From the NCBI GenBank assembly GCA_032718475.1, contig JAUCBJ010008377.1, forward strand, positions 1-44,287: a stretch of 44,287 nucleotides of DNA. Reading direction: 5' to 3'. Numbering within the stretch: the first letter of the stretch is position 1; each line of letters begins with the position of its first letter. Below, one piece after another: positions 33,570 through 44,287 of the stretch. A program made the translations under genes and the position numbers. The DNA is from Nemertoderma westbladi (lineage: Eukaryota > Xenacoelomorpha > Nemertodermatida > Nemertodermatidae). The notes beneath the pieces were generated by a model that made no database searches, was not told the origin of the DNA, and was given only the letters and a program-made list of their open reading frames with translations.

Positions 33570-34442
33570 ATGAGTCAGTCGGGAGAGACGACACCGATGC
33601 GGACCCTGGACGAAGAACTAACGATCCGCGAGGCCGCAACCAGATGGTATACACCCACGACGCCGGACCCATCAGTAACGGGCGATCCGGAAGTTCAGGA
33701 TGAGGGGGGCCGTCTAGAGTCAGAGGTCGAGTCGAGAAGAGAGGGCGAGTTGGAGGGAGAAGGAGACGAGTCGACACGGAACGAGGGTCGACGCACCGAT
33801 GTCGCCGGCCAGCCACAGGCCGAGGGCGACAAACGGCCCACCGAAACGGCGACGGTGGGGCCGACGGTACGACGCCGGACCCGGAGAGACGGAGGAGATG
33901 TCGGTACCGATGTCGCCGGCCAGCCACAGGAAGAGGGCGACGAACGGCCCACCGGAACGGCGACGGTGGGGCCGGCGGTACGACGTCGGACCCGGAGGGA
34001 CGGAGGAGAGGTCGGCGACGAGGACGTCGGGGTTTCTGAGCGACTTCGACGGGCCTACATCACGACCCGGAGACTAATAGAGGAGGCCAGAGGAGGGGCG
34101 ACGATAGACGAGGTAAAACTAAAGAAAGGACTAGGTGAGTCGAATAGACATTTTAACTATTTAATGCGATTCGGACAGAGAGAAATGGCCGAAGAGAGAG
34201 CGAGAGGGGTTGCCAAGGAACTGTGTGACCTATGGCGGTGTAGGGATATGGGGCCTGGTGCAGTGTACATAGGGCCATACTTAGTCGGTGCCCAGGGTAT
34301 AAAATTAGTGGGTTGGAAGAGACCTGAGGAGGGCGAATCCGAAGTTGACCCCGAGGATTCGGGAGTGTTAGCTTATTCAATCCCGCTAACACCCCATAAA
34401 GTTAAGCCGATAAGCAATATTGGGGGCCACGAGATTGGGTAA
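33570..34442 (+). CDS. ORF of the compact LTR retrotransposon, Gag candidate of unknown family
   Basis: 290 residues, starting 95 bp after the 5' LTR with a purine at -3. Residues 1-75 are acidic and hydrophilic. Residues 76-112 and 113-149 are two copies of a 37-residue repeat (TDVAGQPQxEGD...VRRRTRRDGGxVG), each ending in an arginine patch (101-106 and 138-143) that could bind nucleic acid or act as a nuclear-localisation signal. Residues 154-225 look helical and charged (SERLRRAYITTRRLIEEAR..., QREMAEERARGVAKELCDLW). The last 25 residues are encoded inside the 3' LTR, so the stop depends on LTR sequence. There is no CCHC knuckle, protease or RT motif. Function as a Gag-like packaging protein is inferred from position only. 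The copy at 40894-41766 encodes an identical protein. Confidence 0.75.
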   Translation: MSQSGETTPMRTLDEELTIREAATRWYTPTTPDPSVTGDPEVQDEGGRLESEVESRREGELEGEGDESTRNEGRRTDVAGQPQAEGDKRPTETATVGPTVRRRTRRDGGDVGTDVAGQPQEEGDERPTGTATVGPAVRRRTRRDGGEVGDEDVGVSERLRRAYITTRRLIEEARGGATIDEVKLKKGLGESNRHFNYLMRFGQREMAEERARGVAKELCDLWRCRDMGPGAVYIGPYLVGAQGIKLVGWKRPEEGESEVDPEDSGVLAYSIPLTPHKVKPISNIGGHEIG

Positions 34443-34897
34443 TCACCAACTCGTGTCACCCCAACAAAATGGGAGGGAGAAACACAATAAGGGTCAGGGG
34501 CCAAACCCCTAACAGAGAGAGAATAGGTGGAGTGAACGGGAACACTCCAAAAGGCGCCAACAATGGTATCAACCAATCAGAGGGAGGAAAGGCACCGGCT
34601 GAGTACAGTAATTAGGCCACCCGTGCAATATAACCAGTTGGCAGTAATCATTTCATTCAGTTATCTCAGTATCATATTGGTGCTAGTTAGGTTAGTTAGT
34701 TTAGCTAGGGAAGGACCGGGACTTTAATTACCGTATCCCGCCTTCCGTGTACGACAACATTATCCATATCTATATCAATCTTTGTACCCGAACATTATAC
34801 ACGACGAACAACGCAAACTCCTTCACTCTTCACACACGGCGGGGACGCGTGAATTAACAAACCGGATAAACCGGGATCCTCCCTGGATCCCGTCACA
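34366..34897 (+). repeat. 3' LTR, copy 1
   Basis: 532 bp, preceded by a weak purine-rich stretch (GATTCGGGAG). It contains the last codons and stop of the element's ORF. Its TATAA/TCAGTT pair is at about 34629 and 34657. Confidence 0.92.
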
Positions 34898-37800
34898 ACT
34901 ATCTCAATAACATTATAGTTCTAGACTCCTATCTACTGACCCACTATCTCAATAACTTTATAGTTCTAGACTGCTATCTACTGACCCACTATCTCAATAA
35001 CTTTATAGTTCTAGACTCCTATCTACTGACCCACTATCTCAATAAATTTATATAGTTCTAGACTCCTATCTACTGACCCACTATCTCAATAACTTTATAG
35101 TTCTAGACTCCTATCTACTGGCCCACTATCTCAATAACTTTATATAGTTCTAGACTCCTATTTACTGAACCACTATCTCAATAACTTTATAGTTCTAGAC
35201 TCCTATCTACTGACCCACTATCTCAATAACTTTATATAGTTCTAGACTCCTATCCACTGGCCCACTATCTCAATAACTTTATAGTTCTAAACTCCTATCT
35301 ACTGGCCCACTATCTCAATAACTTTATATAGTTCTAGACTCCTATCTACTGACCCACTATCTCAATAACTTTATAGTTCTAGACTCCTATCTACTGACCC
35401 ACTATCTCAATAACTTTATAGTTCTAGACTCCTATCTACTGACCCACTATCTCAATAACTTTATAGTTCTAGACTCCTATCTACTGACCCACTATCTCAA
35501 TAACTTTATATAGTTCTAGACTCCTATCTACTGGCCCACTATCTCAATAACTTTATATAGTTCTAGACTCCTATTTACTGACCCACTATCTCAATAAATT
35601 TAAATAGTTCTAGACTCCTATCTACTGACCCACTATCTCAATAACTTTATAGTTCTAGACTCTTATCTACTGGCCCACTATCTCAATAACTTTGTAGTTC
35701 TGGACTCCTATCTACTCACCCACTATCTCAATAACTTTATAGTTCTAGAATCCTATCTACTGACCCACTATCTCAATAACTTTATATTTCTAGACTCCTA
35801 TCTACTGACCCACTATCTCAATCACTTTATAGTTACTCCTATCTACTGGCCCACTATCTCAATAACTTTATAGATCTAGACTCCTATCTACTGGCCCACT
35901 ATCTCTATAACTTTATAGTTCTAGACTTCTATCTACTGGCCCACTATCTCAATAACTTTATATTTCTAGACTCCTATCTACTGACCCACTATCTCAAGAA
36001 CTTTATAGTTCTAGACGCCTATCTACTGACCCACTATCTCAATAACTTTATAGTTCTACACTCCTATCAACTGACCCACTATCTCAATCACTTTATAGTT
36101 CTAGACTCCTATCTACTGGCCCACTATCTCAATAACTTTATAGTTCTAGACTCCTATCTACCGGCCCCTCTATCTCAATAACTTAGTAGTTCTAGACTTC
36201 TATCTACTGGCCCACTATCTCAATAACTTTATAGTTCTAGACTCTTATCTAGTAACCCACTATCTCAATAACTTTATAGTTTTAGACTCCTATCTACTGA
36301 CCTACTATCTCAATCACTTTATAGTTCTAGACTCCTATCTACTGGCCCACTATCTCAATAACTTTATATAGTTCTAGACTCCTATCTACTGACCCACTAT
36401 CTCAATAACTTTATAGTTCTAGACTCCTATCTACTGACCCACTATCTCAATAAATTTATGTAGTTCTAGACTCCTATCTACTGACCCACTATCTCAATAA
36501 CTTTATAGTTCTAGACTCCTATCTACTGGCCCACTATCTCAATAACTTTATATAGTTCTAGACTCCTATTTACTGAACCACTATCTAAATAACTTTATAG
36601 TTCTAGACTCCGATCTACTGACCCACTATCTCAATAACTTTATATAGTTCTAAACTCCTATCTACTGGCCCACTATCTAAATAACTTTATATAGTTCTAG
36701 ACTCCTATCTACTGACCCACTATCTCAATAACTTTATAGTTCTAGACTCCTATCTACTGACCCACTATCTCAATAACTTTATAGTTCTAGACTCCTATCT
36801 ACTGACCCACTATCTCAATAACTTTATATAGTTCTAGACTCCTATCTACTGACCCACTATCTCAATAACTTTATAGTTCTAGACTACTATCTAATGATGC
36901 CCAATCTCAATAACTTTATAGTTCTAGACTCCTATCTACTGACCCACTATCTCAATAACTTTATAGTTCTAGACTCCTATCTACTGGCCCACTATCTCAA
37001 TAACTTTATAGTTCTAGACTCCTATCTACTGGCCCACTATCTCAATAACTTTATATAGTTCTAGACTCCTATCTACTGACCCACTATCTCAATAACTTTA
37101 TAGTTCTAGACTACTATCTAATGATGCCCAATCTCAATAACTTTATAGTTCTAGACTCCTATCTACTGACCCACTATCTCAATAACTTTATAGTTCTAGA
37201 CTCCTATCTACTGGCCCACTATCTCAATAACTTTATAGTTCTAGACTCCTATCTACTGGCCCACTATCTCAATAACTTTATATAGTTCTAGACTCATATC
37301 TACTGGCCCACTATATCAATAACTTTATATAGTTCTAGACTCCTATCTACTGGCCCACTATCTCAATAACTTTATAGATCTAGACTCCTATCTACTGGCC
37401 CACTATCTCAATAACTTTATAGTTCTAAACTCCTATCTACTGGCCCACTATCTAAATAACTTTATATAGTTCTAGACTCCTATCTACTGACCCACTATCT
37501 CAATAACTTTATAGTTCTAGACTCCTATCTACTGACCCACTATCTCAATAACTTTATAGTTCTAGACTCCTATCTACTGACCCACTATCTCAATAACTTT
37601 ATATAGTTCTAGACTCCTATCTACTGACCCACTATCTCAATAACTTTATAGTTCTAGACTACTATCTAATGATGCCCAATCTCAATAACTTTATAGTTCT
37701 AGACTCCTATCTACTGACCCACTATCTCAATAACTTTATAGTTCTAGACTCCTATCTACTGGCCCACTATCTCAATAACTTTATAGTTCTAGACTCCTAT

Positions 37801-40264
37801 CTACTGGCCCACTATCTCAATAACTTTATATAGTTCTAGACTCATATCTACTGGCCCACTATATCAATAACTTTATATAGTTCTAGACTCCTATCTACTG
37901 GCCCACTATCTCAATAACTTTGTAGTTATAGACTCCTATCTACTGGCCCACTATCTCAATAACTTTATAGTTCTAGACTTCTATCTACTGGCCCACTATC
38001 TCAATAACTTTATAGTTCTAGACTCCTATCTACTGACCCACTATCTCAATAACTTTATAGTTTTAGACTCCTATCTACTGACCTACTATCTCAATAACTT
38101 TATAGTTCTAGACTCCTATCTACTGACCCACTATCTCAATAAATTTATATAGTTCTAGACTCCTATCTACTGACCCACTATCTCAATAAATTTATAGTTC
38201 TAGACTCCTATCTACTGGCCCACTATCTCAATAACTTTATATAGTTCTAGACTCCTATCTACTGACCCACTATCTCAATAAATTTATAGTTCTAGACTCC
38301 TATCTACTGACCCACTATCTCAATAAATTTATATAGTTCTAGACTCCTATTTACTGAACCACTATCTCATAACTTTATAGTTCTAGACTCCTATCTACTG
38401 ACCCACTATCTCAATAAATTTATAGTTCTAGACTCCTATCTACTGGCCCACTATCTCAATAAATTTATATAGTTCTAGACTCCTATCTACTGACCCACTA
38501 TCTCAATAAATTTATAGTTCTAGACTCCTATCTACTGGCCCACTATCTCAATAACTTTATAGTTCTAGACTCCTATCTACTGACCCACTATCTCAATAAC
38601 TTTATATTTCTAGACTCCTATCTACTGACCCACTATCTCAATCACTTTATAGTTCTAGACTCCTATCTACTGGCCCACTATCTCAATAACTTTATAGTTC
38701 TAGACTCCTATCTACTGGCCCACTATCTCAATAACTTTATAGTTCTAGACTCCTATCTACTGGCCCACTATCTCAATAACTTTATAGTTCCAGACTTCTA
38801 TCTACTGGCCCACTATCTCAATAACTTTATAGTTCTAGACTCCTATCTACTGACCCACTATCTCAAGAACTTTATAGTTCTAGGCTCCTATCTACTGACC
38901 CACTATCTCAATAACTTTATATTTCTAGACTCCTATCTACTGACCCACTATCTCAATCACTTTATAGTTCTAGACTCCTATCTACTGGCCCACTATCTCA
39001 ATAACTTTATAGTTCTAGACTCCTATCTACTGGCCCACTATCTCAATAACTTTATAGTTCCAGACTTCTATCTACTGGCCCACTATCTCAATAACTTTAT
39101 AGTTCTAGACTCCTATCTACTGACCCACTATCTCAATAACTTTATAGTTCTAGACGCCTATCTACTGACCCACTATCTCAATAACTTTAAATAGTTCTAG
39201 ACTCCTATCTACTGGCCCACTATCTCAATAACTTTATATAGTTCTAGACTCCTATTTACTGACCCACTATCTCAATAAATTTAAATAGTTCTAGACTCCT
39301 ATCTACTGACCCACTATCTCAATAACTTTATAGTTCTAGACTCTTATCTACTGGCCCACTATCTCAATAACTTTGTAGTTCTAGACTCCTATCTACTGGC
39401 CCACTATCTCAATAACTTTATAGTTCCAGACTTCTATCTACTGGCCCACTATCTCAATAACTTTATAGTTCTAGACTCCTATCTACTGACCCACTATCTC
39501 AAGAACTTTATAGTTCTAGGCTCCTATCTACTGACCCACTATCTCAATAACTTTATATTTCTAGACTCCTATCTACTGACCCACTATCTCAATCACTTTA
39601 TAGTTCTAGACTCCTATCTACTGGCCCACTATCTCAATAACTTTATAGTTCTAGACTCCTATCTACTGGCCCACTATCTCAATAACTTTATAGTTCCAGA
39701 CTCCTATCTACTGACCCACTATCTCAATAACTTTATAGTTCTAGACGCCTATCTACTGACCCACTATCTCAATAACTTTATAGTTCTAGACTCCTATTTA
39801 CTGACCCACTATCTCAATAACTTTAAATAGTTCTAGACTCCTATCTACTGACCCACTATCTCAATAACTTTATAGTTCTAGACTCTTATCTACTGGCCAA
39901 CTATCTCAATAACTTTGTAGTTCTGGACTCCTATTTACTGAACCACTATCTCAATAACTTTATTGTTCTAGAATCCTATCTACTGACCCACTATCTCAAT
40001 AACTTTATATTTCTAGACTCCTATCTACTGACCCACTATCTCAATCACTTTATAATTCTAGACTCCTATCTACTGGCCCACTATCTCAATAACTTTATAG
40101 TTATAGACTCCTATCTACTGACCCACTATCTCAATAACTTTATAGTTCTAGACTCCTATCTACTGACCCACTATCTCAATAACTTTATAGTTCTAGACTC
40201 CTATCTACTGACCCACTATCTCAATAACTTTATAGTTCTAGACTCCTATTTACTGACCCACTAT
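34898..40264 (+). repeat. 45/47-bp satellite array, block 3 (about 5.4 kb)
   Basis: Same satellite, same orientation. Its first five bases are the right ACTAT target duplication. Local duplications are visible: TACTATCTAATGATGCCC recurs at about 36884, 37111 and 37659, and CCCACTATATCAATAAC at about 37305 and 37856 (offset 551 bp). The part from about 38571 belongs to the right copy of the 7324-bp duplication. Confidence 0.95.
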
Positions 40265-40798
40265 TGTTAGCTTATTCAATCCCGCTAACACCCCATAAAG
40301 TTAAGCCGATAAGCAATATTGGGGGCCACGAGATTGGGTAATCACCAACTCGTGTCACCCCAACAAAATGGGAAGGAGAAACACAATATGGGTCAGGGGC
40401 CAAACCCCTAACAGAGAGAGAATAGGTGGAGTGAACGGGAACACTCCAAAAGGCGCCAACAAGGGTATCAACCAATCAGAGGGAGGAAAGGCACCGGCTG
40501 AGTACAGTAATTAGGCCACCCGTGCAATATAACCAGTTGGCAGTAATCATTTCATTCAGTTATCTCAGTATCATATTGGTGCTAGTTAGGTTAGTTAGTT
40601 TAGCTAGGGAAGGACCGGGACTTTAATTACCATATCCCGCCTTCCGTGTATGACAACATTATCCATATCTATATCTATATCTTTGTACCCGAACATTATA
40701 CACGACGAACAACGCAAACTCCTTCACTCTTCACACACGGCGGGGACGCGTGAATTAACAAACCGGATAAACCGGGATCCTCCCTGGATCCCGTCACA
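40265..40798 (+). repeat. 5' LTR, copy 2
   Basis: 534 bp, corresponding base for base to 32941-33474. Confidence 0.92.
40528..40561 (+). promoter_or_regulatory. Putative LTR promoter, copy 2
   Basis: TATAA at 40528-40532 and TCAGTT at 40556-40561, the same arrangement as in copy 1. Confidence 0.5.
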
Positions 40799-40893
40799 GT
40801 AATTAAACCCGTCGGTGGCACAGTAATTAAATCCGAGTTGCCACCCCAGCTAGCTACCAGTAACTACCAACCACCAATCTAAAGTTAAAGGAG

Positions 40894-41766
40894 ATGAGTC
40901 AGTCGGGAGAGACGACACCGATGCGGACCCTGGACGAAGAACTAACGATCCGCGAGGCCGCAACCAGATGGTATACACCCACGACGCCGGACCCATCAGT
41001 AACGGGCGATCCGGAAGTTCAGGATGAGGGGGGCCGTCTAGAGTCAGAGGTCGAGTCGAGAAGAGAGGGCGAGTTGGAGGGAGAAGGAGACGAGTCGACA
41101 CGGAACGAGGGTCGACGCACCGATGTCGCCGGCCAGCCACAGGCCGAGGGCGACAAACGGCCCACCGAAACGGCGACGGTGGGGCCGACGGTACGACGCC
41201 GGACCCGGAGAGACGGAGGAGATGTCGGTACCGATGTCGCCGGCCAGCCACAGGAAGAGGGCGACGAACGGCCCACCGGAACGGCGACGGTGGGGCCGGC
41301 GGTACGACGTCGGACCCGGAGGGACGGAGGAGAGGTCGGCGACGAGGACGTCGGGGTTTCTGAGCGACTTCGACGGGCCTACATCACGACCCGGAGACTA
41401 ATAGAGGAGGCCAGAGGAGGGGCGACGATAGACGAGGTAAAACTAAAGAAAGGACTAGGTGAGTCGAATAGACATTTTAACTATTTAATGCGATTCGGAC
41501 AGAGAGAAATGGCCGAAGAGAGAGCGAGAGGGGTTGCCAAGGAACTGTGTGACCTATGGCGGTGTAGGGATATGGGGCCTGGTGCAGTGTACATAGGGCC
41601 ATACTTAGTCGGTGCCCAGGGTATAAAATTAGTGGGTTGGAAGAGACCTGAGGAGGGCGAATCCGAAGTTGACCCCGAGGATTCGGGAGTGTTAGCTTAT
41701 TCAATCCCGCTAACACCCCATAAAGTTAAGCCGATAAGCAATATTGGGGGCCACGAGATTGGGTAA
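40894..41766 (+). CDS. ORF of the compact LTR retrotransposon, second copy
   Basis: The 290-residue protein is identical to that of 33570-34442, including the two 37-residue repeats with RRRTRR patches and the C-terminus read from the 3' LTR. Since the copy arose by segmental duplication, its intact frame reflects a recent origin and is not independent evidence of selection. Confidence 0.75.
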   Translation: MSQSGETTPMRTLDEELTIREAATRWYTPTTPDPSVTGDPEVQDEGGRLESEVESRREGELEGEGDESTRNEGRRTDVAGQPQAEGDKRPTETATVGPTVRRRTRRDGGDVGTDVAGQPQEEGDERPTGTATVGPAVRRRTRRDGGEVGDEDVGVSERLRRAYITTRRLIEEARGGATIDEVKLKKGLGESNRHFNYLMRFGQREMAEERARGVAKELCDLWRCRDMGPGAVYIGPYLVGAQGIKLVGWKRPEEGESEVDPEDSGVLAYSIPLTPHKVKPISNIGGHEIG

Positions 41767-42221
41767 TCACCAACTCGTGTCACCCCAACAAAATGGGAGG
41801 GAGAAACACAATAAGGGTCAGGGGCCAAACCCCTAACAGAGAGAGAATAGGTGGAGTGAACGGGAACACTCCAAAAGGCGCCAACAATGGTATCAACCAA
41901 TCAGAGGGAGGAAAGGCACCGGCTGAGTACAGTAATTAGGCCACCCGTGCAATATAACCAGTTGGCAGTAATCATTTCATTCAGTTATCTCAGTATCATA
42001 TTGGTGCTAGTTAGGTTAGTTAGTTTAGCTAGGGAAGGACCGGGACTTTAATTACCGTATCCCGCCTTCCGTGTACGACAACATTATCCATATCTATATC
42101 AATCTTTGTACCCGAACATTATACACGACGAACAACGCAAACTCCTTCACTCTTCACACACGGCGGGGACGCGTGAATTAACAAACCGGATAAACCGGGA
42201 TCCTCCCTGGATCCCGTCACA
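41690..42221 (+). repeat. 3' LTR, copy 2
   Basis: 532 bp, corresponding to 34366-34897, followed by the ACTAT target duplication. Confidence 0.92.
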
Positions 42222-44287
42222 ACTATCTCAATAACATTATAGTTCTAGACTCCTATCTACTGACCCACTATCTCAATAACTTTATAGTTCTAGACTGCTA
42301 TCTACTGACCCACTATCTCAATAACTTTATAGTTCTAGACTCCTATCTACTGACCCACTATCTCAATAAATTTATATAGTTCTAGACTCCTATCTACTGA
42401 CCCACTATCTCAATAACTTTATAGTTCTAGACTCCTATCTACTGGCCCACTATCTCAATAACTTTATATAGTTCTAGACTCCTATTTACTGAACCACTAT
42501 CTCAATAACTTTATAGTTCTAGACTCCTATCTACTGACCCACTATCTCAATAACTTTATATAGTTCTAGACTCCTATCCACTGGCCCACTATCTCAATAA
42601 CTTTATAGTTCTAAACTCCTATCTACTGGCCCACTATCTCAATAACTTTATATAGTTCTAGACTCCTATCTACTGACCCACTATCTCAATAACTTTATAG
42701 TTCTAGACTCCTATCTACTGACCCACTATCTCAATAACTTTATAGTTCTAGACTCCTATCTACTGACCCACTATCTCAATAACTTTATAGTTCTAGACTC
42801 CTATCTACTGACCCACTATCTCAATAACTTTATATAGTTCTAGACTCCTATCTACTGGCCCACTATCTCAATAACTTTATATAGTTCTAGACTCCTATTT
42901 ACTGACCCACTATCTCAATAAATTTAAATAGTTCTAGACTCCTATCTACTGACCCACTATCTCAATAACTTTATAGTTCTAGACTCTTATCTACTGGCCC
43001 ACTATCTCAATAACTTTGTAGTTCTGGACTCCTATCTACTCACCCACTATCTCAATAACTTTATAGTTCTAGAATCCTATCTACTGACCCACTATCTCAA
43101 TAACTTTATATTTCTAGACTCCTATCTACTGACCCACTATCTCAATCACTTTATAGTTACTCCTATCTACTGGCCCACTATCTCAATAACTTTATAGATC
43201 TAGACTCCTATCTACTGGCCCACTATCTCTATAACTTTATAGTTCTAGACTTCTATCTACTGGCCCACTATCTCAATAACTTTATATTTCTAGACTCCTA
43301 TCTACTGACCCACTATCTCAAGAACTTTATAGTTCTAGACGCCTATCTACTGACCTACTATCTCAATAACTTTATAGTTCTACACTCCTATCAACTGACC
43401 CACTATCTCAATCACTTTATAGTTCTAGACTCCTATCTACTGGCCCACTATCTCAATAACTTTATAGTTCTAGACTCCTATCTACCGGCCCCTCTATCTC
43501 AATAACTTAGTAGTTCTAGACTTCTATCTACTGGCCCACTATCTCAATAACTTTATAGTTCTAGACTCTTATCTACTAACCCACTATCTCAATAACTTTA
43601 TAGTTTTAGACTCCTATCTACTGACCTACTATCTCAATCACTTTATAGTTCTAGACTCCTATCTACTGGCCCACTATCTCAATAACTTTATATAGTTCTA
43701 GACTCCTATCTACTGACCCACTATCTCAATAACTTTATAGTTCTAGACTCCTATCTACTGACCCACTATCTCAATAAATTTATGTAGTTCTAGACTCCTA
43801 TCTACTGACCCACTATCTCAATAACTTTATAGTTCTAGACTCCTATCTACTGGCCCACTATCTCAATAACTTTATATAGTTCTAGACTCCTATTTACTGA
43901 ACCACTATCTCAATAACTTTATAGTTCTAGACTCCGATCTACTGACCCACTATCTCAATAACTTTATATAGTTCTAGACTCCTATCTACTGGCCCACTAT
44001 CTCAATAACTTTATAGTTCTAAACTCCTATCTACTGGCCCACTATCTAAATAACTTTATATAGTTCTAGACTCCTATCTACTGACCCACTATCTCAATAA
44101 CTTTATAGTTCTAGACTCCTATCTACTGACCCACTATCTCAATAACTTTATAGTTCTAGACTCCTATCTACTGACCCACTATCTCAATAACTTTATATAG
44201 TTCTAGACTCCTATCTACTGACCCACTATCTCAATAACTTTATAGTTCTAGACTACTATCTAATGATGCCCAATCTCAATAACTTTA
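42222..44287 (+). repeat. 45/47-bp satellite array, block 4 (to window end)
   Basis: It follows 34898-36918 variant by variant (AATAACATTATAG at the start, CTACTCACCC, TTATAGTTACTCC, CTACCGGCCCCTC), with one extra 45-bp unit near 43.97 kb. The array is still running at the end of the window. Confidence 0.95.

Larger units (their letters stand above)
32941..34897 (+). mobile_element. Compact non-autonomous LTR retrotransposon, copy 1 (1957 bp)
   Basis: Two direct LTRs (534 and 532 bp) start TGTTAG and end GTCACA, so they have the TG...CA ends of LTR elements. They enclose 891 bp with a single ORF. A 5-bp target duplication flanks it. No protease, RT, RNase H or integrase is present, so movement would need proteins from another element. 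Size and content place it between TRIMs (no ORF, usually shorter) and gag-only elements (TR-GAG-like). The ORF is GC-rich in contrast to the AT-rich surroundings. Confidence 0.9.
28210..36918 (+). repeat. Left copy of the 7324-bp segmental tandem duplication
   Basis: Satellite plus LTR element from about 28.2 kb corresponds to sequence from about 38.57 kb. The offset is 7324 bp to the right of the RTE insertion and 10361 bp to its left (the difference of 3037 bp is RTE plus one target duplication). On the right the offset becomes 7369 near 36.6 kb, a one-unit (45-bp) indel. The copy probably runs to about 38.57 kb, but this cannot be checked because its partner runs off the window. Confidence 0.85.
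40265..42221 (+). mobile_element. Compact non-autonomous LTR retrotransposon, copy 2
   Basis: It is identical to copy 1 wherever I compared it, with the same ACTAT target duplication and the same flanking satellite variants. It was therefore produced by DNA duplication of copy 1's region rather than by a second insertion. The 5' LTR/3' LTR differences are also shared with copy 1, so they arose before the duplication. Confidence 0.92.
38571..44287 (+). repeat. Right copy of the 7324-bp segmental tandem duplication (runs off the window)
   Basis: It matches 28210-29239 at offset 10361 and 32195 onward at offset 7324. It contains the second LTR element and the RTE-free equivalent of the LINE insertion site (39519-39600). 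It continues past the window end. Confidence 0.85.

Noticed and set aside
33526-33927. 133-codon minus-strand frame opposite the LTR-element ORF (also 40850-41251), and the 85/79/92-codon frames
   Set aside because: These are shadows of the GC-rich 290-codon ORF; low-complexity Arg/Pro/Ser text with no motif.
40265-42221. Independent second insertion of the LTR element
   Set aside because: The flanking satellite variants and target duplication match copy 1 over kilobases, so DNA duplication explains it.
28210-44287. Duplication as pure assembly artefact
   Set aside because: It cannot be excluded without reads, but the two copies differ by the RTE insertion, a 45-bp unit indel and a few single bases, which favours a real duplication.

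Overview
The window looks like a piece of an animal nuclear genome, made almost entirely of repetitive DNA. The grounds are non-LTR and LTR retrotransposons, a huge AT-rich satellite array, several minisatellites and no bacterial-style gene packing. The retrotransposons and a (TAA)-tailed LINE 3' end would fit a flatworm such as a trematode, but that is a weak guess. I see no ordinary host gene that I can name.

Layout. Bases 1-7253 are mixed interspersed sequence: an open frame with a CCHC zinc knuckle (18-800, open at the window's left edge); a decayed LINE reverse-transcriptase remnant (about 2692-3015, +); a 5'-truncated RTE-like LINE on the minus strand (3257-4486) flanked by a 34-bp target-site duplication; a tiny diverged scrap of the same family (5671-5731); an 11-copy 49-bp minisatellite (5950-6495); and a LINE-like 3' tail with a hairpin and (AAT)n (about 7141-7199).

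From about 7254 to the end of the window (about 37 kb) lies a single-orientation satellite with a 45-bp basic unit and a 47-bp variant. It is interrupted by three retroelement insertions: one RTE-like LINE with an intact 965-codon frame (29240-32194, +), and two copies of a compact 1957-bp LTR retrotransposon (32941-34897 and 40265-42221). The LTR element has 532-534 bp LTRs, 5-bp target duplications and one GC-rich 290-codon ORF. It shows no protease, reverse transcriptase or integrase and is therefore non-autonomous.

The array has layered higher-order structure. There is a kb-scale triplication at about 14.9-25.1 kb with offsets 3746 and 2921 bp, an older 4168-bp offset duplication at 7.4-12.4 kb, and a 7324-bp tandem duplication (about 28.2 kb to beyond the end) that copied the LTR element together with its flanks. 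The second duplicate keeps an RTE-free site, so the LINE insertion, its roughly 82-bp target duplication and the order of events can be read directly. Order inferred: array growth, LTR-element insertion, 7.3-kb duplication, then RTE insertion in the left copy.
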